From the NCBI GenBank assembly GCA_965262565.1, contig CBDHFQ010000020.1, forward strand, positions 248,001 through 312,000: a stretch of 64,000 nt of DNA, given 5' to 3'. Under the pieces are notes generated by a model that was given only the letters and a program-made list of their open reading frames with translations, was not told the DNA's origin and did no database searches. Below, piece by piece: positions 47,601 to 54,583 of this stretch (position 1 is the stretch's first letter; each line of letters starts with the position of its first letter). Origin of the DNA: CBDHFQ01 sp965262565 (GTDB taxonomy: Bacteria > Bacteroidota > Bacteroidia > J057). The position numbers were made by a program, and so were the translations under genes.

Positions 47601-48704
47601 GGGACTTTCACAACCAGTATTTACATCGAATTCTGCGACGTAAAAAATGGCGTTTTCCAGTAATCCAAAAGGAGTAGTATATGTATGAGTTGCCGGAGGC
47701 ATGATATCTTCTTCCAGGGGATCTCCAAAAAATGGTTCATCATACCATCTTAGGGTATTTCCTGCTATTCCTGTGCCTATTGCTGATAAGGTAGCTGCAT
47801 CTCCCTGACAGATTACTGTATCCTGGGCTACAGGAGAGGGAATAGGCTCTACGACCACAGCATTTACAGCTACTCTTTCGCTGATACATCCAGTACCACT
47901 ATCGAATGCTTCTACATAAAAGATGGTGGTTTGTGTGAGTGGAGGGGAGATGTAAGTATCTCCTTCAAATAGTAGCTCTCCACCTACCGCTTCAGCATAC
48001 CATCTGAAAATCCCATCACCAGATGCCTGAAGCGTAGCTGGGAAGGAGGGACAAACGGTAACATCTTGAATATTAGGAGGATTTGGTAACGGATCTACAA
48101 CAATCTCCAGATCATTACTTTGTGGAGATTCACAGGCATCCTGACTGGTAATTGTCAAATTATAAGGACCACTGTTTTGTTGGGTTGAATTTACTATTAG
48201 AGGATTTTGGGCGTTGGAAGTAAATCCGTTTGGCCCGGACCATTCGTAAACAGCGCCGGGAACCTCATTTCCAGTAAATTGTAATTGAATACTTTCTCCT
48301 TCACATACTTCATCCTCCACTGCACTAATAGTTGGGGTGGGAGGACTAGGGTTGATACTTATAACATTGGAGGTTTCACTTCCAATACAAGGACAAGTGA
48401 TGCTATCATCATCATTGTCCACAATAGATACTGTGACACTATAGTCTCCACTGGCAGCATTTACCGTAATTTGCGCATCATTTGTGGATCCTCCGGGAGT
48501 ACCTGATCCGTTAAATTGGTACCCTCCTATATCACATCCGGCAGCTAGCGTAACTGAAACTGTGAGATCAAGTTGATCTCCTTGACAAAGCGTATTGTCT
48601 GAATCTACCACCAGAACTGGAACACAATCCTGGGCTTTAATTTGAATGGTCGCTACGCTAGTCAATAGGGCAAGGAAAAATAGTAAAGGTTTACACATGT
48701 TCAT
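38673..48704 (-). CDS. Giant Ig-like-repeat adhesin with type B T9SS sorting domain
   Basis: 3,343 residues. A signal peptide ends near residue 24 (VATIQIKAQDC). The body is dozens of ~80-90-residue Ig-like modules (CHU_C-associated Ig_7 type), each with a P-P-x-V-x-D-x-x-I-C-x-G-E-x-A-T-L start and a W-Y/W-F core. A block of near-identical modules is repeated at DNA level. The last ~90 residues are a CHU_C type B T9SS sorting domain: FTPNGDGVNDTWMIE, VFNRGGVEVF, NYQNDWDG, LPEGTYWYVI. The protein is exported by the T9SS to the cell surface, where such proteins serve in adhesion or gliding. It is probably transcribed with the PorP-OmpA gene. Confidence 0.95.
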   Translation of the reverse strand: MNMCKPLLFFLALLTSVATIQIKAQDCVPVLVVDSDNTLCQGDQLDLTVSVTLAAGCDIGGYQFNGSGTPGGSTNDAQITVNAASGDYSVTVSIVDNDDDSITCPCIGSETSNVISINPSPPTPTISAVEDEVCEGESIQLQFTGNEVPGAVYEWSGPNGFTSNAQNPLIVNSTQQNSGPYNLTITSQDACESPQSNDLEIVVDPLPNPPNIQDVTVCPSFPATLQASGDGIFRWYAEAVGGELLFEGDTYISPPLTQTTIFYVEAFDSGTGCISERVAVNAVVVEPIPSPVAQDTVICQGDAATLSAIGTGIAGNTLRWYDEPFFGDPLEEDIMPPATHTYTTPFGLLENAIFYVAEFDVNTGCESPRTAIRAIVEPEVPEPIGQDAEICAGTPITLTAEHGGAGTTTGEFYWYDAPIGGELLNIGQNFTPSPNLLESPGTIDFYVEERLNECTSPTRDQVTITILENPPVAVVADTTICFGESAILVAIGSETINWYSDPDANNLLFTGATFETPILTQNSTFYVQQFAEASRCISEVVAVNVEVIPVPGDPNATDLNICNNESAILTVSGSGAENSQLNVYENITDESPIVSAPMPPSEATFDLGQLGAGEFTFYVEEFNVLTNCASNRVPVTIQVSEAPNAPTAPDVFICEGDIATLTASGSGNPNSSINWYADQALTVFLGSGTSLEVSPGTTTSYFATEINEVCESAFTEVIVTVNPLPSDPQAQEFQVCSGDSVELTVTGSGGIFSWFEDANGLNLVETGPNYITPSLTQNTTFYVSETILGTGCTSALIPVNVTVIPVPPAPAVTDITICTNETAQITAIGSGIGTINWYANVNDVDPLQIDEIPPASVTFPVNGAALPLGANTFFVEEDNGTCSSERVPVTVTVIQAPAAPLTQTPTLVCEGETAEISAFSSGNTEGVFNFYDETGTDLLFTGTTFTTPPLFVGTTFQVTEVVGECESEGTAVFIDVNPLPAPPVVVPDSICEGESATLDAQGSGGIFSWFDDPNGSNLLASGPQYTTDPLTQTTTFYVQEQFAETGCVSEIVPITITVLTTPPVPSAEDVEICANESGQIVAAGSGNGTLLWFDTDDLDADPIQTDPMPPSNASLTVSDLPIGTTTFFVAESDGSCTSDRTAVTVTVLEVPDVPTVSVPVAICDGETATLTATSNSNENGTFNWYDATGEELLFTGVVYTTPPLFQTTTFLITEVNNGDCESDTATAVVNVNPLPTPPVVVPDSICEGESATLDAQGSGGIFSWFNDPNGSNLLASGPQYTTDPLTQTTTFYVQEQFAETGCVSEIVPITITVLTTPPVPSAEDVEICANESGQIVAAGSGNGTLLWFDTDDLDADPIQTDPMPPSNASLTVSDLPIGTTTFFVAESDGSCTSDRTAVTVTVLEVPDAPFTQAPTAVCEGETAQIVASSSGNTEGVFNFYDETGTDLLFTGTTFTTPPLFVGTTFQVTEVVGECESEGTAVFIDVNPLPAPPVVVPDSICEGESATLDAQGSGGIFSWFDDPNGSNLLASGPQYTTDPLTQTTTFYVQEQFAETGCVSEIVPITITVLTTPPVPSAEDVEICANESGQIVAAGSGNGTLLWFDTDDLDADPIQTDPMPPSNASLTVSDLPIGTTTFFVAESDGSCTSDRTAVTVTVLEVPDAPFTQAPTAVCEGETAQIVASSSGNTEGVFNFYDETGTDLLFTGTTFTTPPLFVGTTFQVTEVVGECESEGTAVFIDVNPLPAPPVVVPDSICEGESATLDAQGSGGIFSWFDDPNGSNLLASGPQYTTDPLTQTTTFYVQEQFAETGCVSEIVPITITVLTTPPVPSAEDVEICANESGQIVAAGSGNGTLLWFDTDDLDADPIQTDPMPPSNASLTVSDLPIGTTTFFVAESDGSCSSDRTAVTVTVLEVPDAPSILVPIAICEGTSTTLTANSNSDERGTFNWYDATGEELLFSGAFYTTPPLFQTTTFLVTEVNNGCESDTTTAIVSVSPVPSAPLVTPATICEGEPATLNGIPSSVGNLLDWFVDASGSEAIFTGEVFQTEILTQSTTFYVRERDPDTNCESEIIPVQVTVIPIPEAPEVSDLIICQGELAQLTAAGSGQGSILWYDQQEGGTPLETDTMPPTIATFDIGPFNFEGTVLFYVEEQSLSGCVSERTPVTVTVKETPAIPLVDDATICEGTNTTLSASSGGDTEGVFTWFDVNENNLFTGNSYTTPILDSTTVFTVREVLDGCEGPAETVTVTVTPSPEPIVVTPDTICVGESATLEAIVDEGIVVNWYSDPSGSNLLLSGPILATELLTQSTTFWVEAQIPGSGCVSELTPVDVVVLSLPTPPSSSNISICSNETGEILASGSGTGSLIWYNQAEGGVPIQISPMPPANATLNVGPFPPGIQVFYVEESNGSCVSSRTPVTVTILETPSAPNAQGAIICAETSVTLSATSGSNTSGEFRWFDEDGTELLFTGASFTTGILSTTTSYLVREVLDGCESPTTLVTVTVDSLPPLPIVGTDSICEGETATLVALGIEGAVLNWYADPDGSNLLATGPSFTTPELNQTTTYWVQQLTLETGCLSALVPVEVSVLTAPEAPSATEIIVCETEEGEIIGSGSGNAGSVLRWYDTSTGGIALQIDSLGPATSATFTVGPFAPGTYTFYIEEVNIAGCISPRTAVEVVVPPKPAEPSIDDLTICGGESVRITAPGTGIFNWYDAPVGGNLLNRGLSYLTPVLDSTTSFFVSQEIDGCESDREEVVVTVIPIPDAPIISSNSPLCEGDTLQLIGPALEQGFGYSWIGPNGFTSGEQSPIITNVSESDHQGTYTLVITESVNGCVSGETSIVVDISPVPQTPSITSNSPICAGETLRLTASEIANVSSYRWITPSGDTVITPTPILEFTEANEDNSGIFSLSVSANGCPSPSAFIEVQVIGLSSVPELSSNSPVCQGDDLLLSAATVEGAVYNWSGPNGFSSNNQNPVIESISFINAGTYELTISVNSCPTTSPGSINVEVVPAPVLAGVTSNSPVCQGDSLILSAPVIPNVSYSWTGPNGFTSSDPNPLIPEALQASHQGTYLLTVTDSTTGCSTTAETEVFIDSGSGLVVIASSNSPVCEGDAIQLSVNVQPFSSTLAFTWSGPDGFSSSEQNPVIPRVGTGQAGDYEVLVDGSAGCLSGSQNTVSVEVTPGPVVEAGEDQIIIQGEDAQLSATGASVYNWFPPDFLNNPGIPDPVASPPVGEYTYIVTGLDFNGCEGQDSVRLIVEPSTEDLGIMDLFTPNGDGVNDTWMIEFIDNLIAHTIVVFNRGGVEVFRTTNYQNDWDGTYRGRDLPEGTYWYVIRSEDQEFKGAITIIR
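42958..45945. repeat. Near-identical 762-bp tandem repeats inside the adhesin gene
   Basis: The same DNA segment recurs at spacings of 762, 762 and 765 bases. For example, the block beginning CATCCGGTACTTCCAGG is at about 42958, 43720, 44484 and 45249. Each unit encodes 254 residues, three Ig-like modules, two of them (starting CVSEIVPITITV and CTSDRTAVTVTV in the previous module) almost unchanged between copies. The third module varies more in the second copy. The extremely low divergence, including silent positions, points to recent duplication or gene conversion. Copy number in the true genome may be larger, because long identical repeats collapse in assemblies. Confidence 0.92.
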
Positions 48705-48729
48705 AGGGTTATAGAGGTAGCGTTACTCT

Positions 48730-48987
48730 TTCTTACATGGGTAATCTATTAAATTTTAATAAATCTAATGGGAATTTTATTCAAAAATTTTGAGAATTAT
48801 ATCTTTTTGAGAATCAGAATTATGGAAATATATAGAATAAATGAGCTTTTATATTTTATGTCATATAAAATAGATTAAATAACCCGCTAATTCTTTTATA
48901 ATTATAAAAGCCCTAAATTTGAAACAAGGGTATTTATTCGGAAAGGTGATAATCCGCTATTACTATCTCACATAACCCATGTAAGAA
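48730..48987. repeat. Perfect 13-bp inverted repeat flanking 232 bp (possible invertible segment)
   Basis: TTCTTACATGGGT at 48730-48742 and its exact reverse complement ACCCATGTAAGAA at 48975-48987; two more positions match after one mismatch. The left arm is 26 bases upstream of the adhesin start codon. Arms of similar size flank the invertible promoters of many Bacteroidota surface genes, but no recombinase is encoded in this window. Confidence 0.6.
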
Positions 48988-48995
48988 TCCGCTAT
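48881..48995. promoter_or_regulatory. Three phased AAtCCGCTAt boxes (possible operator)
   Basis: AACCCGCTAA at 48881-48890, AATCCGCTAT at 48951-48960 and AATCCGCTAT at 48986-48995. The spacings are 70 and 35 bases, multiples of 35. The direct repeats overlap the right arm of the inverted repeat. A regulator-binding site or a recombinase enhancer is possible. Confidence 0.4.
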
Positions 48996-49058
48996 AAAAA
49001 CAATTAATTAATAATCTTACGTTTTTTATTAAGATATATTATTTTCTGTGGAGGAAAA

Positions 49059-50786
49059 TTAATTTGTCTTGAGTTTTTCTTCTATATCAATATTTATCCT
49101 GCCTTTACTAATAGAGATAGCATCTTCCCATTGATCAATGGCCTTTTCTTTTTGACCTAGCCGAAGTAATACGTCTCCATAATGTTCCAGGTAAATCGGA
49201 TTTTTACTGATAGATATAGCTTCGCTCAGCTTTTTCTCAGCCTTTTCATAATTCTTCCATTGATATAGTATCCAACCATGGGTATGTAAATAGGAAGCAG
49301 TATTCGGGAATTCTGAAGTTACTTTCTCAATGATAGAAAGTGCTTTTTTTAAATCTCTTTGATTAAGGGTCAGGAACTGAGCATATCGTTCCATGATAAA
49401 TGGATCAAAATCTGAGGCTGCTAAGGTAGTTTCAAATAATTGTTCGGCCTTCTGAGACTCATCGGTAAGAGCATATACTTGTGCTAATTCAGCATTAGCT
49501 CTTAATGTTATTTGATTATTAGTAGAGGATAGCTTTTGCATTTTAGTGAGTGCATAGATAGCTGGATCAAATTCTCCGAGGCGTGCGCTTGACATCCCAT
49601 AATGAAATAGAAAATCCTCATTATTTGGAAAAAATTCGAGGGCATACTCAGCATCTTCTTGTAATTGAATAAATTGCTCTTTGTCAAATGAAAGGGATAA
49701 TAGATTGGCCCAAATATCTAATTGAGACGGATCAATGTCGATGGCCTGAAGATAAATAGTCCTGGCTGAATCAGGAACTCCTTTCAGAGCTAAGACTTCT
49801 CCCTGAATATTGAGAATAGCTGTTTCCTCAGGATAGGATGCTGCTAATAAAGAAAGGTTTTTTTGAAGGGTAGATAATTCATTAGTAGGGATCTCATTCG
49901 ATTCTATGAGTTCCTGGAGTTGATTTATTTTCTCTAACAGGGGGATATTAGGATCGTTTATTGCGATGATGATAGACGATTGAGATGAGTCACCATCGGG
50001 ATTAGCATGTGTTCTCATTAAAAGTGCCTGATTTGCATAGGGATTTTCAGGCATTAATTCGATCCATTCAGTTAAAAAGTCATTAGCTCGATTTGATAGT
50101 TCCATTTGTTGCAGAAGCTCATAATGCTTTTCATAAAGGGAGACATCATCTGGGAATTTATTTAGCAGTTCCTCCGATAGGGAGAGTGCCTCGTCAAACT
50201 GTTGACCGTTTAGCAGAACGCTATATTTACGTTTGCCCCATTCTTTGCTGTATCCTACATCTTTTGCTAGTAAATTGAGGGTAGTTAAGGCTTTATCAAA
50301 ATCTTTTAGTTGGAGATAGAGGTCTACTAATTCCAGTTGAGCATCAAATTTTCTGGGAAACCTGGTAGTAATATTTTCCAGGACTTTTAATCCCTCCTGA
50401 TCTGAACCTTTAAAAATATATGAATCTTTTAGGGTGGAGTAATACCAATAATTATTATCGTCAAGCTTAATCGCCATCTTACAATATTCAATGGCCTTAT
50501 CGTATTCTCTTTGCTCTAGTGCTATTCGACCGATATAGTAGAGAGATGCATGATGTTCAGGATCGTATTGAATAACCTCTTCGAACATCTGTTTAGCATT
50601 AGAAAGATCTCCTCTGATCATCTGAGTACATGCTTCAACAAAAATTCCATCAATACGTGAATTTAATCTTCCATCTTCTCTTTGAGCGATACATTTTCCT
50701 ATAAGAAAGACAAACAAAAAAAAGACAAGAGACTTTATGATGATCACCAACTTCAGTGATTGCTTAGAAATGATTACCCCCTTCAT
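49059..50786 (-). CDS. Exported tetratricopeptide-repeat protein
   Basis: 575 residues from the ATG at 50786; an upstream ATG at 50864 would add a second hydrophobic stretch before the signal. The signal-like helix LVIIIKSLVFFLFVFLIGKCIAQ is followed by many TPR units (about 60-560): for example ASLYYIGRIALEQREYDKAIEYCKMAIKL and ILYQWKNYEKAEKKLSEAI. TPR arrays hold protein complexes together. It lies 18 bases after dut on the same strand, and its relation to the adjacent adhesin is unclear. Periplasmic or membrane scaffold of unknown partner. Confidence 0.85.
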   Translation of the reverse strand: MKGVIISKQSLKLVIIIKSLVFFLFVFLIGKCIAQREDGRLNSRIDGIFVEACTQMIRGDLSNAKQMFEEVIQYDPEHHASLYYIGRIALEQREYDKAIEYCKMAIKLDDNNYWYYSTLKDSYIFKGSDQEGLKVLENITTRFPRKFDAQLELVDLYLQLKDFDKALTTLNLLAKDVGYSKEWGKRKYSVLLNGQQFDEALSLSEELLNKFPDDVSLYEKHYELLQQMELSNRANDFLTEWIELMPENPYANQALLMRTHANPDGDSSQSSIIIAINDPNIPLLEKINQLQELIESNEIPTNELSTLQKNLSLLAASYPEETAILNIQGEVLALKGVPDSARTIYLQAIDIDPSQLDIWANLLSLSFDKEQFIQLQEDAEYALEFFPNNEDFLFHYGMSSARLGEFDPAIYALTKMQKLSSTNNQITLRANAELAQVYALTDESQKAEQLFETTLAASDFDPFIMERYAQFLTLNQRDLKKALSIIEKVTSEFPNTASYLHTHGWILYQWKNYEKAEKKLSEAISISKNPIYLEHYGDVLLRLGQKEKAIDQWEDAISISKGRINIDIEEKLKTN

Positions 50787-50882
50787 AAATTCCTTATTTC
50801 CAATTCTACAAACAACGTGTAAAATAATTACGCTAATATTGAATATACATAATACTTCTTTCATGCGTAATGAAAAATCTAT

Positions 50883-51326
50883 TTATCCATTTTTTGTGCC
50901 AGTATGTCCAAATCCTCCTTCACCTCTCGTAGTTTCTGATAGCGCGTTTACTATCTTCCAGTCGACTTGTTCGAATCTAGAGATAATCATTTGAGCTATT
51001 CGATCTCCATGTTGAATAAGGAAGGCTTCTTTACTTATATTGATAACGATAATCTTAATTTCCCCGCGATAATCTGCATCTATCGTACCTGGAGTATTGA
51101 GAAGGGTAATCCCATGTTTGATAGCCAAGCCACTTCGAGGACGAATTTGTGCTTCATATCCTTGAGGTAATTCTATGAATAAACCAGTGGGTACCAGTGT
51201 TCGTTCAAGTGGATCTATGGTCATCGGACTATCCAAAGAAGCATATAAATCTACCCCAGCGGACTGAGGAGTAGCATAAGATGGTAAAGGGTTTGAAGAC
51301 TTATTTATTACTTTTACCTGAATCAT
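50883..51326 (-). CDS. dut: dUTP diphosphatase
   Basis: 147 residues, trimeric dUTPase family. All five motifs are present: SAGVDLYA (22-29), RPRSGLA, NTPGTIDADYRGEI, GDRIAQMI, and RGEGGFGHTG at the end. It splits dUTP to dUMP and pyrophosphate, keeping uracil out of DNA. It lies 18 bases upstream of the TPR gene on the minus strand. Confidence 0.96.
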   Translation of the reverse strand: MIQVKVINKSSNPLPSYATPQSAGVDLYASLDSPMTIDPLERTLVPTGLFIELPQGYEAQIRPRSGLAIKHGITLLNTPGTIDADYRGEIKIIVINISKEAFLIQHGDRIAQMIISRFEQVDWKIVNALSETTRGEGGFGHTGTKNG

Positions 51327-51366
51327 ATTGAATACATTTTCATAGAAGGGAAGAGAAGGAAATAGG

Positions 51367-51642
51367 CTAAATATTATCCATCGATTTTGCTAATAAAAAG
51401 TCATTTTCTGTTAAACCGCCAGCATCATGTGTGGTTAATCTCACCTCTACACGATTATAAACGTTAGACCATTCGGGATGATGATTTGCTTTTTCAGCTA
51501 AGAAAGAGGCTTTGACCATAAAGCCAATAGCACTAATAAAATCTGTAAATTCAAATGTTTTTTCTATACCATTATTATTGAATTTCCATCCACTTAATTT
51601 TTTCAGTTCAGGTGTTGCTTCTGCTTCATTAAAAGTTTTCAT
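51367..51642 (-). CDS. 4a-hydroxytetrahydrobiopterin dehydratase (PCD)
   Basis: 91 residues from the ATG at 51642 (MKTFNEAEATPELKK); the ATG 42 bases upstream gives an unlikely extension. The catalytic signature AEKANHHPEW is present, with VEVRLTTHDAGGLT after it. It dehydrates the carbinolamine of tetrahydropterin, recycling the cofactor of aromatic amino acid hydroxylases; some relatives act in Moco synthesis. It lies 40 bases upstream of dut. Confidence 0.9.
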   Translation of the reverse strand: MKTFNEAEATPELKKLSGWKFNNNGIEKTFEFTDFISAIGFMVKASFLAEKANHHPEWSNVYNRVEVRLTTHDAGGLTENDFLLAKSMDNI

Positions 51643-51717
51643 AGTTGCTATGCTATTGAGCGATAAATGATAGTTAATAGTCAAAAAAGTAAAGCGAAGG
51701 TAATTGCTTTAGGCTGT

Positions 51718-51754
51718 AAAAAAAAGCCGGCAACTGCCTGGAGTAGTTACCGAC
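51718..51754 (-). terminator. Intrinsic terminator of the AsnB-like gene
   Basis: Stem GTCGGTAACT/AGTTGCCGGC on the minus strand (two G-T wobbles), 9-base loop, then eight T (complement of 51718-51725). Confidence 0.8.
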
Positions 51755-51799
51755 TTGTAGGATAATATTTTTACTATCGAACATATTGTGCGGTTCACA

Positions 51800-53055
51800 T
51801 TATGTTTTTCTCTTCTTTTTTCTTGCAGCAGGAAATAGAATATTATTTAAGATTAATCTGTATCCTGGAGAATTTGGATGAAGGGATAAATCTGTGGGAT
51901 CTTCGCCAACAAAGTGTCGATAATCTTCTGGATCATGACCTCCATAATAGGTCCACATTCCTTTACCATGGTTACCGTGAATATATCTTGCTTCGCTATA
52001 AGCTTTAAGTTCTCCCATAACGAGTACTTCCTGCTTCAGGACGTTTTTCTTGAAAGCAGTCGTTTGGCCCATGAATCCTTTAACTGTGCGCGTGTGGTTT
52101 TGGCACAGCATGGTAGGAACAGGATCCCATTTTGCCGAGAATTCAAACAGCGTAAAATAATCCATATGTTCTGGTACTCTTCTACCTAAATTGGAATCAA
52201 TGTCTGAAAACTCATATTGGAAAGGACTGGTTACCAGCCGATAATCTTCAAATGCTAATCCATTTTGAAATGATAGCTTTTCCTGCGCCTGAGGATCCAT
52301 GGGAGTTCCATCGAACATATATTCGCATATATCTACTCCTTCTGCAGCCAGGGAAATATCGTATGTATCTGTTGCAGAACACATAGCAAATAAAAATCCT
52401 CCATCTCCGAGATATTTTTTTATTTTTTTAGCTACTGCAAGCTTCATTTGACTCACTTTCTGGAAACCATAAATATTAGCGGTAGTTTCTTGCGCTTTCA
52501 CTTCATCCTGATACCAGCGATGATTTTTATATGATTGATAGAATTTTCCATATTGACCTGTAAAATCCTCGTGGTGTAAATGTAACCAATCGTATTCTGA
52601 TAATTTTCCTTCCAATACCTCCGGATCATACACTACATCATAAGGAATTTCTGCGTAAGTAAGCGCCAAGGTAACTGCGTCATCCCATGGCTGTTTATTT
52701 TTGGGAGAATAAACAGCAACTTTTGGTGCTTTTTCTAATTTTACAGCATCCATGTTCACATCATTTGAAGTGACATAGGCTAAAATTTCACTGGATTTTC
52801 CATCAGAAATTCGGTCATAAGAAACGCCTCTGATTTGAAGCTCTTGTTCAAAGGTAGGTGTGTACCTAAACATGAAACTTCCCCCCGGTAATTTAACAGC
52901 CACTCAACATCAACCTCATACTCCAATATCCAAAAGGCCACTCCATAAGCCTTTAGGTGATCCGATTGAGCATAATCCATAGGAACAAGTAAATAGTCAG
53001 CTCTGGATACATACATTGTACACAAAAGTGTAATTAATGCTGCAATTCTCTTCAT
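51800..53055 (-). CDS. Exported 'asparagine synthetase B-like' conserved protein; one frame interruption
   Basis: The N-terminal part (53055 down, signal peptide KRIAALITLLCTMYVSRA, then DYLLVPMDYAQSDHLKAYGVAFW) ends in NYRG in one frame. The rest starts GSFMFRYTPTFEQELQIRGV in the next. Adding one C to the C6 run at 52881-52886 joins them into 418 residues. Sequences such as KAPKVAVYSPKNKQPWDDAV and YDWLHLHHEDFTGQYGKFY match a Bacteroidota family often labelled asparagine synthetase B. I see no class II glutaminase Cys or ATP-pyrophosphatase motif, so that label looks wrong. Function unknown. Confidence 0.82.
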
Positions 53056-53302
53056 GAAAACTTAAGATTTAATAAATTAAGAGTAAACTAGTAGTGTGTA
53101 GTTATCACTTCATAAAAAGGTATGTTTTTATAATTTATCAATTAAATCCGAAGATAACTAAGATTTTATCATTTTTAACGCAAGCTTAGTGATGAATATA
53201 ACGTGAGCAGTAGATTGAAAGTTTAGGCGTTATTGATGGATGTGCAATTTTTTTGAACTATTTCCGACGAGCCTTATTTATTAAGATAACAAGCTTTATC
53301 AT

Positions 53303-54559
53303 ATGAATATAATCCAGTTTTTTATAGAGGGGCTGAGGCTGGCTCAGTCAGCAATTAAAGCTAATCGGTTGAGAACTTTTCTAACTATGTTGGGAGTAGC
53401 TACGGGGGTATTCGTAATAACCAGCATTCTAAGTTTGTCCAGTTCTCTTCAAACTTCACTCACGAAAAATTTATCTGCCCTCGGAAATACTACTTTATTT
53501 GTTCATAATTGGCCTTGGACAGATCAGGGAGATGATTGGTTTAAATATTTTAATCGGCCCAAGGTGAGTTATCAAGACTTTAGAAAATTAAATCAGGCCC
53601 TGCAACATGTTGATGCAGTGGGATATCAGGTAAATATTCGTGGACAGAACGTCACTTATAAAGGATCTCAGGTGAGTGGAGCTGACATAGTAGGAATTAC
53701 GCAGGATATGGAGAAGATTTTCGATTTCGAATTTGATTTGGGCAGGTCTTTTTCTGGGATTGAGTATAAGAATGGTAGTTATGTATGTATTATTGGAGCG
53801 GAAATAAAGGATGCTTTATACCCAAATGAAGAAGCGGTGGGGAAATCTTTGAGAATTGGGTCCAAAAGATTAAAGGTCATAGGAGTGTTGAAAAAGGTGG
53901 GGGTAGCGATAGGTGGAAGAGATGATGATGGAATTTATGTGCCTTATTTAGCCTCATCCAGAATGTATAATTTATCTAAAAGATCCGTAGATAAAGTCGC
54001 TGCCATCAAAGCAATCAATCACAAACTGTTACCTCAGGTAGAGGATCAAATTATTGGGATCATGAGGGCTAGTAGAGGGCTTAGACCTTCTGCTGAAAAT
54101 AATTTTTCCGTAAATAAACAAGAATCTATCATGAATGAGATCAACCAGGTATTTGGTTATCTCGATCTTGGTGGGATCATCATGAGTTTATTTTCCGTCT
54201 TGATCGGTGGATTTAGTATTGGCAATATTATGTATATATCCGTGAAAGAACGAACTAGAGAGATAGGAATACAAAAGTCGATGGGAGCTACAAAAAGTTT
54301 TATTCTATATCAATTTATGATGGAAGCTATTCTAATTTGTGTTCTTGGAGGATTAATCGGACTGATAGGTGTGTATTCCATTACAGAATTTGTGCAATTT
54401 CTCTTGAGTTCTAATGAGATTCCACTTGAAGTTTTCGTTTCTATGGGTTTTGTGTTATTTGGACTAGGATTTTCAGTTGGAATTGGTGTGTTAGCAGGTT
54501 TTATTCCCGCATGGATAGGGGCCTCAGTAGATCCTGTGGTAGCTATCAGGCAAGCATAA
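53303..54559 (+). CDS. ABC transporter permease, MacB/FtsX-like
   Basis: 418 residues. One N-terminal helix (~20-45, within KANRLRTFLTMLGVATGVFVI), a large periplasmic MacB-PCD domain (50-280), then three helices in the C-terminal FtsX domain (GGIIMSLFSVLIGGFSIGN). The family exports macrolides or lipoproteins, or signals across the membrane, together with a LolD-like ATPase, which is not in this window. It is followed 24 bases later by metF on the same strand. Confidence 0.87.
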   Translation: MNIIQFFIEGLRLAQSAIKANRLRTFLTMLGVATGVFVITSILSLSSSLQTSLTKNLSALGNTTLFVHNWPWTDQGDDWFKYFNRPKVSYQDFRKLNQALQHVDAVGYQVNIRGQNVTYKGSQVSGADIVGITQDMEKIFDFEFDLGRSFSGIEYKNGSYVCIIGAEIKDALYPNEEAVGKSLRIGSKRLKVIGVLKKVGVAIGGRDDDGIYVPYLASSRMYNLSKRSVDKVAAIKAINHKLLPQVEDQIIGIMRASRGLRPSAENNFSVNKQESIMNEINQVFGYLDLGGIIMSLFSVLIGGFSIGNIMYISVKERTREIGIQKSMGATKSFILYQFMMEAILICVLGGLIGLIGVYSITEFVQFLLSSNEIPLEVFVSMGFVLFGLGFSVGIGVLAGFIPAWIGASVDPVVAIRQA

Positions 54560-54583
54560 TCTTCTATACTATTTAAAAGATAT

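Larger units (their letters stand above)
48705..49058. other. Intergenic region upstream of the adhesin, 354 bp
   Basis: No reading frame. It must hold the adhesin promoter (minus strand) and the end of the TPR transcript. It contains a 13-bp inverted repeat (48730-48742 and 48975-48987), three CCGCTA boxes, and the 18-base palindrome CTTTTATAATTATAAAAG at 48893-48910. Otherwise it is very AT-rich. Confidence 0.75.
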
